Positions 6,202 through 17,308 of a DNA stretch of 64,000 nucleotides are shown one piece after another. The notes under the pieces are model-generated. The model was given only the letters and a program-made list of their open reading frames with translations. It had not been told where the DNA came from and ran no database searches. Within the stretch, counting starts at the first letter, position 1. Each line of letters starts with the position of its first letter. Both the position numbers and the translations under genes were made by a program. Source of the DNA: Paenibacillus selenitireducens. GTDB taxonomy: Bacteria > Bacillota > Bacilli > Paenibacillales > Paenibacillaceae. Where the stretch lies: the NCBI RefSeq assembly GCF_002021565.1, contig NZ_MSZX01000005.1, forward strand, positions 186,027 through 250,026, given 5' to 3'.

Positions 6202-7767
6202 TTACATTGTACTCCCACCCACATTCCGATCCAAATTCCGATACTGAATCGCCTCGGCAATATGCTCCACCTCGATATGCTCCTTTTCCGCTAAATCTGC
6301 AATCGTTCGAGATAGCTTTAATATCCGGTCATTTGCGCGTAAACTCAAGCCCAATGCCTCATACGTCTGCTGAAGCAGTAGATCAGCTTCAGGTGTCAGC
6401 TGCGTGTATCTTCGGAGTGCTGATCCAGACAGTTCGCTGTTCCAAGCAATGGGAAGCCTACGATAACGCTCGATTTGTATCGCTTGCGCGGTCAATACCT
6501 GTGTCCGCATCTCTTCTGAAGACATGGTAGGTCCGATTTGTTTATGATTCGATATCCGCGGGACTTCGACCTGTAAATCAATTCGATCGAGGAGCGGGCC
6601 CGAAATCCGCGAGCGATAGGCGGCAATCTTGGGCATGCTGCAGCTGCAGCGATGTTGAGGCGTCTCCGCTCCCCAATAGCCACAGGGACAAGGGTTCATC
6701 GAAGCCGCCAATAACACATGGGCCGGATAATGGAACACAGCCCGTGTACGACTGATCGTAACCGATCGTTCTTCGAGCGGTTGGCGCAGTACTTCTAATA
6801 CAGCACGCGTAAATTCCGGCAGCTCATCCAGAAAAAGGACGCCTTTATGTGCGAGACTCACTTCACCAGGTTTGGGAATGGATCCTCCGCCGATGAGTCC
6901 TCCCGCAGAAATTGTATGATGAGGGGAACGGAAGGGACGTGTTTTGAGGAGTCCTTCCTGTTGTCCGGTTAATTTCCCCACAACGCTGTAGATTTTCGTT
7001 ACTTCTAAAGCTTCGTCTTCCTGTAAGGGTGGTAGAATGGATGGGAGACGGCGAATTAGCATGGTTTTCCCTGTACCAGGCGGACCAACTAACAGGATGT
7101 TATGCATACCCGCAGCAGCGACGATCAAGGCGCGTTTGACCTGCTGATTTCCTAGGACATCTGCGTAATCTTCTTGAGTCACATCTATGTTAGAGTGACC
7201 ATGCTCATTGAACTCCACATTCGGAATAAACCTCAGTTTTCCTACGTTGAGTGCTCTATTTGAATCATCCTCAGGCACGAGTTGATTCATATGTTGTATC
7301 GCATAAATGTCCATATCTTCAATTAATGCTGCTTCAGGCGCATTCCCAGCGGATAGGAGAACTTTACGAATGCCGTGACGTTTGGCGTGGTCGATCATCG
7401 CCAAGACACCGGGAATGGGGCGAACCTCTCCATTTAAGGATAATTCGCCAATCATTAAGATTTGTTCAGCATCCTCTATTAGGATTTGATCGCTTGTTAG
7501 CAGTATCCCGACAGCAATGGCAAGATCAAAGGCAGAACCTTCTTTTCGAATATCCGCAGGCGCTAGATTGACCGTAATTCGAGCGAGGGGGAAGGTGAAC
7601 CCGCAATTTTTAATCGCGGCTCGAACCCGATCTATAGACTCGCGTATCGCGGAATCTGGAAGACCCACGATGCTCATTTGAGGGAGTCCGTTACTGATAT
7701 CGACCTCGACTTGGATCATTCGTCCTTCGACCCCATAGACGCATGCGCTATTGATTTGTCCGTACAT
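6202..7767 (-). CDS. comM: ComM/YifB family Mg-chelatase-like AAA+ ATPase
   Basis: 521 residues, full length for the family. The N-terminal 200 residues form the ChlI-like domain (MYGQINSACVYG, then NLAPADIRKEGSAFDLA), followed by Walker A GPPGTGKT at residues 228-235, Walker B LFLDELPEF, and a C-terminal Mg_chelatase_C helical domain. A cysteine cluster (NPCPCGYWG ... CSC) lies in the ATPase. In Haemophilus and Vibrio ComM is a hexameric helicase promoting branch migration during natural transformation; the role in Firmicutes is less clear. The start ATG has AAAGGGTG upstream on the minus strand. It is transcribed away from sucCD, and dprA, another transformation gene, lies 2.6 kb away. Confidence 0.93.
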   Translation of the reverse strand: MYGQINSACVYGVEGRMIQVEVDISNGLPQMSIVGLPDSAIRESIDRVRAAIKNCGFTFPLARITVNLAPADIRKEGSAFDLAIAVGILLTSDQILIEDAEQILMIGELSLNGEVRPIPGVLAMIDHAKRHGIRKVLLSAGNAPEAALIEDMDIYAIQHMNQLVPEDDSNRALNVGKLRFIPNVEFNEHGHSNIDVTQEDYADVLGNQQVKRALIVAAAGMHNILLVGPPGTGKTMLIRRLPSILPPLQEDEALEVTKIYSVVGKLTGQQEGLLKTRPFRSPHHTISAGGLIGGGSIPKPGEVSLAHKGVLFLDELPEFTRAVLEVLRQPLEERSVTISRTRAVFHYPAHVLLAASMNPCPCGYWGAETPQHRCSCSMPKIAAYRSRISGPLLDRIDLQVEVPRISNHKQIGPTMSSEEMRTQVLTAQAIQIERYRRLPIAWNSELSGSALRRYTQLTPEADLLLQQTYEALGLSLRANDRILKLSRTIADLAEKEHIEVEHIAEAIQYRNLDRNVGGSTM

Positions 7768-7980
7768 AATAAAAACACCCTTTCCACAACAAAATAGCGG
7801 AAAAAGGTGCTTCCTTATATCCAGAGGATTTTAATATATTGTAAAATTTCCCTTTTAGTCTAAAGTGAAAGGGCTATGATGTCAAGTGAAGCCGCACGGT
7901 TAACCCATATTTATCCAACTGATCTCAAAAAGTGATAAGTATCATATCAAAAAGATTTATATTCTTCCTCTGAAAACTAA

Positions 7981-8008
7981 GGAAAGCGTTTTAAAAAAGT
8001 GTTACAAT
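7981..8008 (+). promoter_or_regulatory. sucCD promoter (extended -10) with CcpA cre-like site
   Basis: TGT-TACAAT at 8000-8008 is an extended -10 element; no good -35 is present. GGAAAGCGTTTTAA at 7981-7994 agrees with the cre consensus TGNAANCGNTNNCA at all but the first T and the C near the end, and covers the -35 position. This placement predicts catabolite repression of the succinyl-CoA synthetase operon by CcpA. A separate small palindrome, TGATA-AG-TATCA, lies at 7933-7944. Confidence 0.5.
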
Positions 8009-8105
8009 AGTCTCGCTTGTATATTCTGCCATTTCATAGATTGCAAGACGGGAATGGCACCGTGAAATGCAGTTTAGTTCGCAAAAGTTTAAGGAGGATT
8101 CTAGA

Positions 8106-9272
8106 ATGAATATCCATGAGTATCAAGGAAAAGAAGTCCTGAGACAGTATGGAGTTGCCGTTCCTCAAGGGAAGGTTGCATTTTCTGTAGATGAAGCTGT
8201 TGAAGCTGCGGAGTCGCTCGGAACCCCAGTGGTTGTCGTAAAAGCTCAAATTCATGCTGGTGGCCGCGGTAAAGCTGGTGGTGTTAAAGTTGCGAAGAGC
8301 TTAGAAGAAGTGCGAACTTATGCGGAGCAAATTCTCGGTAAAGTTCTCGTAACACATCAGACAGGACCTGAAGGCAAAGAAGTAAAGCGCTTGCTTATTG
8401 AGCAAGGTTGCGATATCAAGAAGGAATATTATGTTGGCGTTGTCGTCGATCGCAGCACAGGCCGTGTCGTTATGATGGCATCGGAAGAAGGCGGCATGGA
8501 GATTGAAGAAGTTGCTGCGCATTCTCCTGAGAAAATTATTAAAGAAGTGATTGATCCTGCCATTGGTCTGCAAGCGTTCCAAGCTCGTAAACTAGCGTAT
8601 GCGATCAACATTCCATCTACACTTGTGAACAAAACTGTCCACTTTATGCAAGCGCTGTATACAGCATTTGTTGAAAAGGATTGTTCAATTGCAGAGATTA
8701 ATCCACTTGTTGTAACAGGCGATGGTAACGTGATGGCGTTGGATGCGAAGTTGAACTTTGATTCCAATGCATTATATCGTCATAAAGATATTCTCGCGTT
8801 ACGTGATTTGGATGAAGAAGATCAAAAAGAAATCGAAGCTTCGAAATTCGACCTCAGCTATATCGCGCTCGATGGCAACATCGGATGTATGGTGAACGGT
8901 GCAGGACTTGCGATGGCAACGATGGATATTATTAAATATTATGGCGGCGACCCTGCGAACTTCCTAGATGTAGGGGGCGGTGCTACGACCGAGAAAGTTA
9001 CCGAAGCGTTCAAAATTATTCTGTCCGATGAGAAAGTCAAAGGGATTTTCGTCAATATCTTCGGTGGAATCATGCGTTGTGACGTTATTGCTGACGGTGT
9101 CGTTGCAGCAGCCAAACAAATCGGACTGGATCGTCCGCTTGTCGTGCGGCTTGAAGGAACGAACGTGGAAATCGGCAAACGCATCTTGAATGAATCCGGT
9201 TTGAATATTGTTTCCGCAGATTCCATGGCGGATGGTGCACAGAAAATCGTGAAGCTCGTTGAGGCTGTTTAA
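8106..9272 (+). CDS. sucC: Succinyl-CoA synthetase beta subunit
   Basis: 388 residues. The ATG follows AAGGAGGATTCTAGA and opens [16 protein letters not shown], the classical SucC start. An N-terminal ATP-grasp domain includes [16 protein letters not shown]; the C-terminal CoA-ligase type domain includes [17 protein letters not shown] and [10 protein letters not shown]. With SucD it interconverts succinyl-CoA and succinate with substrate-level phosphorylation in the TCA cycle. sucD follows after 24 bases. Regulation is probably through the cre-like site at 7981. Confidence 0.98.
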   Translation: MNIHEYQGKEVLRQYGVAVPQGKVAFSVDEAVEAAESLGTPVVVVKAQIHAGGRGKAGGVKVAKSLEEVRTYAEQILGKVLVTHQTGPEGKEVKRLLIEQGCDIKKEYYVGVVVDRSTGRVVMMASEEGGMEIEEVAAHSPEKIIKEVIDPAIGLQAFQARKLAYAINIPSTLVNKTVHFMQALYTAFVEKDCSIAEINPLVVTGDGNVMALDAKLNFDSNALYRHKDILALRDLDEEDQKEIEASKFDLSYIALDGNIGCMVNGAGLAMATMDIIKYYGGDPANFLDVGGGATTEKVTEAFKIILSDEKVKGIFVNIFGGIMRCDVIADGVVAAAKQIGLDRPLVVRLEGTNVEIGKRILNESGLNIVSADSMADGAQKIVKLVEAV

Positions 9273-9296
9273 TATAATAGAGGATGTGAGTAACCC

Positions 9297-10244
9297 ATGA
9301 GTATTTTGATTAACAAAAATACAAAAGTCATCACACAAAACATGACTGGTAAAACCGGGATGTTCCACACCAAAGGCGGCTTGGAATACGGTACACAAAT
9401 GGTTGGCGGAGTATCGCCAGGCAAAGGTGGAACAAATGTTGATTTCGAACTAGAGAACGGCTCTGTTGTAACACTGCCTGTATTCGACACGGTTGTCGAA
9501 GCGGTTGCAGTAACAGGCGCAACGGCTAGCGTTATCTATGTACCACCTGCATTTGCGGCGGATGCGATTATGGAAGCGGTAGATGCTGATCTAGAATTGG
9601 TTATCTGTATTACGGAAGGGATTCCAGTCCTCGATATGGTGAAAGTTTCTCGTTACATGGAAGGCAAAAAAACCGTGTTGATCGGGCCAAACTGCCCAGG
9701 CGTTATTACGCCGGATGAATGTAAAATTGGGATTATGCCAGGATACATCCATACCAAAGGTCATGTAGGCGTAGTTTCCCGTAGTGGTACGTTAACCTAT
9801 GAAGCCGTTCATCAATTGACGACGCGCGGAATTGGCCAATCCTCTGCGGTAGGTATTGGTGGTGACCCTGTAAAAGGTTCCGAATTTATTGATATTCTTA
9901 AACTATTCAATGAAGATCCAGAGACCTTCGCGGTGATTATGATTGGTGAGATTGGCGGGACAGCGGAAGAAGAAGCAGCTGAATGGATTCAAGCGAATAT
10001 GACGAAACCTGTCGTTGGATTCATCGGCGGTGCTACAGCTCCTGAAGGTAAACGGATGGGTCATGCGGGTGCCATTATTTCTGGCGGCAAAGGGACAGCG
10101 GCTGAGAAGATTGCTAAGTTGCAGTCTTGCGGCATTCAAGTGGCTCCAACGCCATCTGAAATGGGTTCCACGTTGGTCAAAGTTCTTGAAGAACGCGGAA
10201 TGCTCGAACAATGCGTTACAAGAAGCGAACTAAATACGATTTAA
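9297..10244 (+). CDS. sucD: Succinyl-CoA synthetase alpha subunit
   Basis: 315 residues, slightly longer than the usual 300 or so. [19 protein letters not shown] is followed by [14 protein letters not shown] (CoA-binding Rossmann domain), [21 protein letters not shown] and the phosphohistidine segment [11 protein letters not shown]. It carries the phosphorylated histidine and binds CoA, while SucC binds succinate and nucleotide. The ATG lies five bases after GAGGATGTGAG. A strong terminator follows 16 bases after the stop, so sucCD is a two-gene operon. Confidence 0.98.
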   Translation: MSILINKNTKVITQNMTGKTGMFHTKGGLEYGTQMVGGVSPGKGGTNVDFELENGSVVTLPVFDTVVEAVAVTGATASVIYVPPAFAADAIMEAVDADLELVICITEGIPVLDMVKVSRYMEGKKTVLIGPNCPGVITPDECKIGIMPGYIHTKGHVGVVSRSGTLTYEAVHQLTTRGIGQSSAVGIGGDPVKGSEFIDILKLFNEDPETFAVIMIGEIGGTAEEEAAEWIQANMTKPVVGFIGGATAPEGKRMGHAGAIISGGKGTAAEKIAKLQSCGIQVAPTPSEMGSTLVKVLEERGMLEQCVTRSELNTI

Positions 10245-10260
10245 TCGATAGAAAAAGGTA

Positions 10261-10309
10261 AGCAACCTTTCTGCAGCCGTTCCGACGGTGTGGGAAGGTT
10301 GCTTTTTTT
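10261..10309 (+). terminator. Rho-independent terminator after sucD
   Basis: AGCAACCTT (10261-10269) pairs perfectly with AAGGTTGCT (10295-10303); further pairing within the loop (TCTGCAGCCGTTCCGACGG region) is possible. A run of Ts follows. Confidence 0.9.
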
Positions 10310-10377
10310 GTATAGAAATGTCGAAAACTTGCAAATAGGTTCCATTTTATCGCACAATAGAAGGGAGTTTTTTTAAC

Positions 10378-11469
10378 ATGGAAGAAAATATGATCTTGTT
10401 CGGGTTGCATCAACTAGAGGGAATCGGTGCAAGAACCATCCATGTATTAATGAAGAAGTTGCATTCCTTACATGAATTGTTTACTTTAGATAAGCAGGAT
10501 CTCGTTGATTTGGGTTTAACGCAGGACAAGGCCTCCTACATTGCGCAGCAGCTCACACCTGACAACATTGATGCGTGGTTAGAAGGCTATAAACAGCGTC
10601 AAATCGGGATCATTACGATTTTGGACCCTGAATACCCCGAACTGCTCAAAGAAACGCCAGCACCCCCGTGGGTTCTTTATACGATAGGAAATACATCATT
10701 GCTGCAGGAGCCGTCGATTGGTATGGTAGGAACTCGAGTGCCGACGGCTTATGGCAAGAAAGTATCCGAGTTCCTATCTCGAGACTTGTGCGGAGCGGGT
10801 TTCACAATTGTGAGCGGACTAGCGAGAGGGATAGATAGCTGCTGCCATGCAGCGGCTTTGCAAGTTCAGGGACGAACGATAGCCGTATTAGGGACAGGAA
10901 TACATGCCATCTATCCCCCAGAGAATCGGTCTTTACATGAAGAAATCGCTGCGAAGGGGTTAGTGATCTCCGAGTATCCGATCGGGACAAAATCGCATCC
11001 AGGGTTATTCCCCCAGCGGAACCGTATCATTGCTGGTTTAAGTCTAGGGACTGTAGTTGTTGAAGCAGATATCAAGAGCGGATCATTGATCACGGCAGAT
11101 GCAGCATTGGAGGCATCCCGCGAGGTCTTTGCTGTTCCAGGTCCAATTACATCGCCTAAAAGTCTAGGGGCGTTAAATTTGATTCGCCAAGGCGCTAAAT
11201 TGGTCATGACGGCAAATGATATTATAGAAGAGTTTCAAACATGGAATAGAGTTTCTCTTCAACCCATCATGGCAGAGCCATATTCGTCGCCCGAGTTGAC
11301 AAGCGATGAGTTGAACGTTTATCGTTTAATCGAACCGGCTCCGATTGGTTTTGATGAGCTTCTGGAAAAATGTGAAAGTAATTTTGGACATTTGCATTCA
11401 GTTCTGTTATCTTTACTAATAAAAAAGGTAATCAGTCAACTTCCGGGTTCCGTGTATATAGCAAATTAA
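10378..11469 (+). CDS. dprA: DNA processing protein DprA
   Basis: 363 residues, longer than the roughly 300 of B. subtilis DprA because a C-terminal winged-helix region ([22 protein letters not shown]) is retained. The N-terminal helical part begins [15 protein letters not shown]; the Rossmann core has [29 protein letters not shown] and [12 protein letters not shown]. It loads RecA on incoming single-stranded DNA in natural transformation; it is conserved here beside topA as in Bacillus. The ATG follows AGAAGGGAG. Confidence 0.96.
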   Translation: MEENMILFGLHQLEGIGARTIHVLMKKLHSLHELFTLDKQDLVDLGLTQDKASYIAQQLTPDNIDAWLEGYKQRQIGIITILDPEYPELLKETPAPPWVLYTIGNTSLLQEPSIGMVGTRVPTAYGKKVSEFLSRDLCGAGFTIVSGLARGIDSCCHAAALQVQGRTIAVLGTGIHAIYPPENRSLHEEIAAKGLVISEYPIGTKSHPGLFPQRNRIIAGLSLGTVVVEADIKSGSLITADAALEASREVFAVPGPITSPKSLGALNLIRQGAKLVMTANDIIEEFQTWNRVSLQPIMAEPYSSPELTSDELNVYRLIEPAPIGFDELLEKCESNFGHLHSVLLSLLIKKVISQLPGSVYIAN

Positions 11470-11522
11470 CGCATGAAATACAAAGAATGAAGAGTTTGGA
11501 TGATGGAGAGGAGGATGAGCCT

Positions 11523-13613
11523 ATGGCGGATTCACTAGTCATTGTGGAGTCACCTGCAAAAGCGAAAACAATTGGCAAGTATTTGGGCAGTAAGTATATT
11601 GTGAAAGCGTCAATGGGTCATGTCCGGGATTTGCCGAAAAGTCAGATCGGTGTCGAAGTCGAAAATGACTTCAATCCAAAATATATAACGATTCGTGGTA
11701 AAGGTTCGATCATGAAAGAACTGAAAGACGCGAGGAAAAAAGTGAAAAAAGTCTATCTCGCAGCTGACCCGGATCGCGAAGGAGAAGCAATTGCCTGGCA
11801 TTTGGCGCATGTCCTCGATTTGGAAGAGGGCGAAAGCTGCCGCGTTGTTTTTAATGAAATTACGAAGCAAGCGGTGAAGGATGCTTTCAAAACCCCACGT
11901 CAAATCAATATGGATTTGGTCAACGCACAACAAGCACGACGAATTCTTGATCGTCTTGTTGGTTACAAGATCAGCCCATTATTATGGAAGAAAGTCAAAA
12001 AGGGCTTATCTGCCGGTCGAGTACAATCCGTAGCGGTGAAAATTATCATTGATCGTGAAAATGAAATTAATGATTTTGTCCCTGAGGAATATTGGTCTAT
12101 TCTTGCGAAGCTTGGGATCGGAAAAAATGAATTCGAAGCAAAATTCCATTCCATTGATGGAACCAAACGTGAGTTGCATAATGAAGATGAAGTAAAAGAA
12201 ATTCTAGAGGCGATCGCCAAACAGAAATTCACGGTTACCGAAGTGAAGGAGCGGGAAAGACAACGTCACCCTTCGCCGCCGTTCATTACGAGCTCTCTGC
12301 AGCAAGAAGCAGCCCGTAAATTGAATTTCCGTGCAGCCAAGACCATGTCTGTTGCGCAACAGCTGTATGAAGGTGTTGATTTAGGGAAAGAGGGTACTGT
12401 CGGTTTAATTACATATATGCGTACGGATTCCACGCGTATTTCGACAGTGGCTCAAGATGAAGCTAAAGAATTTATCGTGGGAAAATACGGAAGCGATTTC
12501 TCGCCGGAAACGCCACGACAATATACCAAAAAAACTTCTGCGAATGCACAAGATGCGCATGAGGCGATACGTCCTACATCGGTATTAAGAGAACCGGATG
12601 AGATCAAATCATTTATGAGCCGTGATCAGTACCGTCTCTACAAGTTAATTTGGGAACGCTTTGTAGCGAGTCAAATGACCTCTGCGATCCTTGATACGTT
12701 AACGGTAGATATTGCGGCAGGGAGAGCAACATTCCGTGCTGTGGGTTCCAAAGTTCGTTTCAAAGGGTTTATGCAGGTCTATGTGGAAGGTAACGATGAC
12801 GGTTCAACGGATGAGGATAAATTGTTGCCCGCCCTGAAACAAGGGGATGTGCTGACGAACAAGGATATCGAACCGAAGCAGCATTTTACACAACCTCCTC
12901 CGCGTTATACAGAGGCAAGACTTGTCAAAACGCTTGAAGAGCTTGGGATTGGAAGACCGAGTACGTATGCTCCTACATTGGAGACCATTCAGAAACGCGG
13001 TTATGTCGCGGTGGAAGAGAAGAAATTCGTTCCAACGGAATTGGGCGAACTCGTCATCGAGCAAATGGAACAATTTTTCCCTGAGATTCTAGATGTTGAA
13101 TTTACCGCTCATATGGAAGAGGATCTCGACCATGTGGAAGAAGGTGAAGGCGAATGGGTGAAGGTCCTCGCTGACTTTTACAAATCATTCGAGAAGCGTT
13201 TAGAAGTAGCTGAGGAAGAAATGAAGGAAATCGAAATTGAAGATGAGGTTTCCGACGAGATTTGCGAGAAATGTGGACGTCATTTCGTCTATAAGATGGG
13301 CCGGTTCGGTAAATTCCTAGCATGTTCCGGATTCCCGGATTGTCGAAACACCAAGCCGATCGTCAAGGAAACGGGCGTAAACTGTCCAACTTGTCATGAA
13401 GGTCAGGTCGTAGAACGCCGCAGTAAAAAAGGTCGTATTTTCTATGGCTGTACGCGATATCCTGAATGTGATTTCGTATCGTGGGATAAACCGATTTCTA
13501 AGCCATGCCCGCAATGCGGCAAGTTACTGGTTGAGAAGCGTACGAAGCAGGGGATTAAGCATAATTGTACTTCGTGTGATTTTAGCGAAGAAGTTCAAGA
13601 TCAAGAGGATTAA
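11523..13613 (+). CDS. topA: DNA topoisomerase I
   Basis: 696 residues, type IA. The ATG at 11523 has GAGGAGGA upstream and opens [17 protein letters not shown] (Toprim). [13 protein letters not shown] carries the metal-binding acidic residues; [14 protein letters not shown] contains the catalytic tyrosine near residue 300; [11 protein letters not shown] lies in the cap. Three C-terminal four-cysteine zinc ribbons follow ([16 protein letters not shown] and CPQCGKLL regions). It relaxes negative supercoils. The gene starts 53 bases after dprA. Confidence 0.97.
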   Translation: MADSLVIVESPAKAKTIGKYLGSKYIVKASMGHVRDLPKSQIGVEVENDFNPKYITIRGKGSIMKELKDARKKVKKVYLAADPDREGEAIAWHLAHVLDLEEGESCRVVFNEITKQAVKDAFKTPRQINMDLVNAQQARRILDRLVGYKISPLLWKKVKKGLSAGRVQSVAVKIIIDRENEINDFVPEEYWSILAKLGIGKNEFEAKFHSIDGTKRELHNEDEVKEILEAIAKQKFTVTEVKERERQRHPSPPFITSSLQQEAARKLNFRAAKTMSVAQQLYEGVDLGKEGTVGLITYMRTDSTRISTVAQDEAKEFIVGKYGSDFSPETPRQYTKKTSANAQDAHEAIRPTSVLREPDEIKSFMSRDQYRLYKLIWERFVASQMTSAILDTLTVDIAAGRATFRAVGSKVRFKGFMQVYVEGNDDGSTDEDKLLPALKQGDVLTNKDIEPKQHFTQPPPRYTEARLVKTLEELGIGRPSTYAPTLETIQKRGYVAVEEKKFVPTELGELVIEQMEQFFPEILDVEFTAHMEEDLDHVEEGEGEWVKVLADFYKSFEKRLEVAEEEMKEIEIEDEVSDEICEKCGRHFVYKMGRFGKFLACSGFPDCRNTKPIVKETGVNCPTCHEGQVVERRSKKGRIFYGCTRYPECDFVSWDKPISKPCPQCGKLLVEKRTKQGIKHNCTSCDFSEEVQDQED

Positions 13614-13669
13614 GCCTAGATGTATAGCGATGCCTATACTCTTACAACATAAAACGTAGAGCGTCCGCA

Positions 13670-13692
13670 CAGTCCCTAATTCTTAGGGACTG
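13670..13692 (+). terminator. Hairpin after topA, possible terminator
   Basis: CAGTCCCTAA and TTAGGGACTG form a perfect 10-bp stem with a TTC loop. Only TTTC follows, so termination may be partial. It lies between topA and trmFO. Confidence 0.6.
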
Positions 13693-13779
13693 TTTCGGCG
13701 AATGCGCTCATAAATAAGTGATAAGCAAATATTTATAATTGTAGAGAGCTCGCTCTCAGACCTTCGAGGGGGATACAAC

Positions 13780-15117
13780 ATGTCAGATCATCAAAGAGTT
13801 ACCGTGATTGGAGCAGGATTAGCAGGAAGTGAAGCGGCTTGGCAAATCGCTAGCCAAGGTGTGCCTGTTACATTATATGAGATGCGCCCTGTGCAGAAAA
13901 CGCCAGCGCATCATACCGATAAATTTGCTGAACTTGTATGCAGTAACTCACTTCGTGCGAATGGATTAGCCAATGCTGTGGGTGTCGTGAAGGAAGAGAT
14001 GCGTATGCTGAATTCACTGATCTTAGGTGCGGCAGACCGTAATGCGGTGCCGGCAGGAGGTGCGCTTGCGGTAGACCGTGACGGCTTCGGGAATGAAATC
14101 ACGAATACGCTTCGCAATCATCCATTGATTGAAGTACGGAACGAAGAAGTGACTGAAATCCCGCAAGAAGGAATCACCGTTATTGCTACAGGCCCATTGA
14201 CATCACCAAGTCTTTCTGCACAAATTAAAAATTTGTTGGGCGAAGAATACTTCTATTTTTATGATGCGGCAGCTCCGATTATTGAGAAAGACTCCATAGA
14301 TATGAATCAGGTTTATCTTGCTTCTCGTTACGACAAAGGGGAAGCAGCATATCTGAATTGTCCGATGACAGAAGAGCAGTTTAATGTGTTCTATGATGCG
14401 CTGGTCTCCGCAGAAACAGCGGCGTTGAAGGAGTTCGAGAAAGAAATTTATTTTGAAGGTTGTATGCCCATTGAAATTATGATGAAGCGTGGCAAACAAA
14501 CCGCTTTATTCGGACCCATGAAACCTGTAGGGCTCATAAATCCGCACACAGGTCAGCTTCCTTATGCTGTTGTCCAATTGCGCCAAGATAACGCAGCTGG
14601 TACGTTATATAACATGGTTGGTTTCCAGACGCATTTGAAATGGGGCGAGCAAAAACGGGTATTTTCATTGATTCCAGGTCTTGAAAACGCGGAATTCGTT
14701 CGTTACGGCGTCATGCACCGCAATACATTTGTGAACTCGCCAAGATTGTTGAATGCAACCTATCAATTCAAGGGTCGGGAGAACCTGTTTTTTGCAGGTC
14801 AAATGACAGGGGTTGAAGGATACGTGGAATCAGCAGCATCTGGGCTTATTGCTGGGATTAATGCGGCACGTTATGCGAAAGGGTTGCCTTGTCTCGAGTT
14901 TCCAGAGCAATCCACGCTAGGCAGTATGGCGCATTATATCACGAATGCGGATCCTGAGCACTTCCAGCCGATGAACGCAAACTTCGGTTTATTGCCTCAG
15001 CTTGAGAAACGGATTCGCAACAAAAAAGAGAAAAATGAAATGTTAGCGAACCGAGCGCTCGAAACCATTCGTTTTTTTGCAGAAGAGCATCAACTGATTT
15101 ATACTAAAACTATGTAG
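13780..15117 (+). CDS. trmFO: tRNA (uracil-5-)-methyltransferase TrmFO
   Basis: 445 residues. The N-terminal dinucleotide-binding motif [16 protein letters not shown] binds [13 protein letters not shown] holds the conserved cysteine; [12 protein letters not shown] and [13 protein letters not shown] are family hallmarks, and [16 protein letters not shown] closes the FAD site. It methylates U54 in the T loop of tRNA using methylenetetrahydrofolate. The ATG follows CGAGGGGG. In B. subtilis the next gene is xerC; here it is hslV. Confidence 0.97.
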   Translation: MSDHQRVTVIGAGLAGSEAAWQIASQGVPVTLYEMRPVQKTPAHHTDKFAELVCSNSLRANGLANAVGVVKEEMRMLNSLILGAADRNAVPAGGALAVDRDGFGNEITNTLRNHPLIEVRNEEVTEIPQEGITVIATGPLTSPSLSAQIKNLLGEEYFYFYDAAAPIIEKDSIDMNQVYLASRYDKGEAAYLNCPMTEEQFNVFYDALVSAETAALKEFEKEIYFEGCMPIEIMMKRGKQTALFGPMKPVGLINPHTGQLPYAVVQLRQDNAAGTLYNMVGFQTHLKWGEQKRVFSLIPGLENAEFVRYGVMHRNTFVNSPRLLNATYQFKGRENLFFAGQMTGVEGYVESAASGLIAGINAARYAKGLPCLEFPEQSTLGSMAHYITNADPEHFQPMNANFGLLPQLEKRIRNKKEKNEMLANRALETIRFFAEEHQLIYTKTM

Positions 15118-15132
15118 ATTTTCAAGACGACG

Positions 15133-15164
15133 AGAAGCAGCTGCTATGAGCTGTTTCTTTGTTT
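15133..15164 (+). terminator. Probable terminator between trmFO and hslV
   Basis: AGAAGCAGCT (15133-15142) pairs with AGCTGTTTCT (15149-15158) with one G-U pair and a six-base loop, followed by TTGTTT. This separates trmFO from hslVU-codY. Confidence 0.6.
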
Positions 15165-15217
15165 AAATGGTTAGGAAAGTATGAAGACGAGAAATTTGCC
15201 TTAGGAGGGAACTGATC

Positions 15218-15760
15218 ATGGAAATGTCATTTCATGCGACAACGATATGTGCGATACGTCATCAAGGAAAAGGTGCTATTGCAGGAGACGGACAGGTAAC
15301 CTTCGGAAATTCTATGGTGATGAAGCAGCACGCCAAAAAAGTGCGCCGATTGTATCGTGGCCAAGTGGTTGCCGGATTTGCGGGTTCTGTAGCAGACGCC
15401 ATCACCTTATTTGAGAAGTTTGAAGGTAAGCTGGAAGAACATCATGGAAACTTGCAGCGCTCAGCCGTAGAATTAGCAAAAGACTGGCGTTCGGATCGAG
15501 TTCTTCGTAAGTTAGAAGCGATGTTGATTGTGATGGATCAGACAGGATTGTTGTTGATTTCAGGGAATGGTGAAGTCATTGAACCGGACGACGGTATTCT
15601 TGCCATCGGTTCAGGTGGATCCTTCGCGCTGTCAGCAGCACGTGCCTTACAACGTCATGCACCACAGATGGAAGCCAAAGAAATCGCCAAAGCTTCCCTT
15701 CAAGTGGCATCGGAAATTTGTGTGTTTACAAATGGAAATATTATCGTAGAAGAAGTATGA
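15218..15760 (+). CDS. hslV: HslV (ClpQ/CodW) protease subunit
   Basis: 180 residues. The product opens [13 protein letters not shown] and continues [26 protein letters not shown] and [16 protein letters not shown], matching HslV throughout. It forms the double-ring peptidase capped by HslU. E. coli HslV uses an N-terminal threonine, but the B. subtilis homologue begins MSSFHATT and uses N-terminal serine. Here AGGAGGG is 8 bases from the first ATG and 14 from an ATG two codons later; only the second would give MSFHATT with serine exposed after Met removal. The start choice therefore matters. hslU follows after 32 bases. Confidence 0.96.
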   Translation: MEMSFHATTICAIRHQGKGAIAGDGQVTFGNSMVMKQHAKKVRRLYRGQVVAGFAGSVADAITLFEKFEGKLEEHHGNLQRSAVELAKDWRSDRVLRKLEAMLIVMDQTGLLLISGNGEVIEPDDGILAIGSGGSFALSAARALQRHAPQMEAKEIAKASLQVASEICVFTNGNIIVEEV

Positions 15761-15792
15761 GAAAAAAGGACTATGGATTTGGAGGGATGTAA

Positions 15793-17196
15793 ATGAGTAA
15801 CCAATCTTTAACACCGCGACAAATTGTGGCGGAACTGGATAAGTACATCGTTGGACAAAAGAATGCTAAAAAATCCGTTGCTGTAGCACTGCGTAATCGT
15901 TATCGTCGCAGTTTACTTGATGAATCCATCCGAGATGAAATTGTTCCCAAAAACATATTAATGATCGGTCCTACTGGGGTCGGGAAAACAGAGATCGCAC
16001 GCCGTCTGGCTAAATTGGTTCATGCACCGTTCGTGAAAGTGGAAGCGACGAAATTTACCGAGGTCGGTTATGTGGGTCGCGATGTTGAATCCATGGTTCG
16101 TGATTTGATCGAGACATCGATTCGTATGGTGAAGACCGAACGTATGGAGAGTGTGAAAGATAAAGCAGAAGAGATGGCGAATGAACGGATTGTACAAATT
16201 CTCGTTCCTTCGAGCACGAAATCTAAAAATCAGAAGAACCCATTTGAAATGTTATTCGGCAATAATAATGCGAATCAAGCGCAGCAAGAAGAGACGGAAC
16301 CGCAAGATACTAATTTGTCAGAACGTCGCCGTCAAGTCCGGTTTAATTTACTTGCAGGTAAATTAGAGGACGATGTGATTGAGATTGATGTTGAGGATAT
16401 GGCGCCAAGCATGTTAGACATGTTCGCAGGTCAAGGCAACGAGCAGATGGGGATGAACATGCAAGAGATGTTCGGTAACCTCATGCCGAAGAAAACTAAA
16501 CGTCGCAAACTTGCGATTAAAGAAGCGCGCAAAGTCTTAATTCAAGAAGAAGCCAGCAAGCTCGTGGATATGGATGATGTGACACAAGAGTCGATTCGAC
16601 GTGCAGAACAATCCGGCATTATCTTCATTGATGAAATTGATAAAGTGGCAAGTTCAGGTCGAGGTTCAGGTCCTGATGTGTCTCGAGAAGGGGTTCAACG
16701 CGATATTCTCCCAATCGTCGAAGGTTCAACCATTATGACCAAATATGGCCCTGTGAAGACGGATTACATTCTATTTATGGCGGCGGGCGCGTTTCATATT
16801 GCGAAGCCTTCGGATCTGATTCCAGAGTTACAAGGCCGATTCCCGATTCGTGTCGAATTGAACAGTCTGAGCTTAGAGGATTTCGTGTCTATTCTGACAG
16901 AGCCGAAGAACGCCCTAACGAAACAATACACCGACCTCTTGAAGACAGAACAGATCGAAATCGAATTCTCGGCGGAAGCCATTCGTGAAATTGCGAATAT
17001 TGCAGCAACGGTGAATCAGAATACGGAGAACATCGGCGCACGCAGACTTCATACGATTCTTGAGAAATTACTTGAAGATCTATCGTATGAAGCCCCTGAA
17101 CTTACGCTCCAGCATATGGTCATTACGCCGGAATATGTTCGTGAGAAGCTCGGGGATATTGCACAAAATCGAGATTTGAGTCAATATATTCTATAA
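15793..17196 (+). CDS. hslU: HslU (ClpY/CodX) AAA+ unfoldase
   Basis: 467 residues, the same length as the B. subtilis protein. [17 protein letters not shown] starts the N domain; [15 protein letters not shown] is Walker A and [14 protein letters not shown] the pore-loop region; an acidic/Met-rich intermediate domain spans roughly residues 120-250; [11 protein letters not shown] is Walker B; the C-terminus ends with hydrophobic SQYIL, which docks into HslV. It unfolds substrates for HslV. The ATG follows TGGAGGGATG. Confidence 0.97.
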   Translation: MSNQSLTPRQIVAELDKYIVGQKNAKKSVAVALRNRYRRSLLDESIRDEIVPKNILMIGPTGVGKTEIARRLAKLVHAPFVKVEATKFTEVGYVGRDVESMVRDLIETSIRMVKTERMESVKDKAEEMANERIVQILVPSSTKSKNQKNPFEMLFGNNNANQAQQEETEPQDTNLSERRRQVRFNLLAGKLEDDVIEIDVEDMAPSMLDMFAGQGNEQMGMNMQEMFGNLMPKKTKRRKLAIKEARKVLIQEEASKLVDMDDVTQESIRRAEQSGIIFIDEIDKVASSGRGSGPDVSREGVQRDILPIVEGSTIMTKYGPVKTDYILFMAAGAFHIAKPSDLIPELQGRFPIRVELNSLSLEDFVSILTEPKNALTKQYTDLLKTEQIEIEFSAEAIREIANIAATVNQNTENIGARRLHTILEKLLEDLSYEAPELTLQHMVITPEYVREKLGDIAQNRDLSQYIL

Positions 17197-17308
17197 GAAC
17201 ATGCGGAATGGGTATAGCCGTCCTTTAACGGGACGGTTATCGTTCTGCATGAAATATAAAGAGGACAGCTTTACAGCTACCATCCTTCACATGGGAGGAA
17301 TTTCGAAA

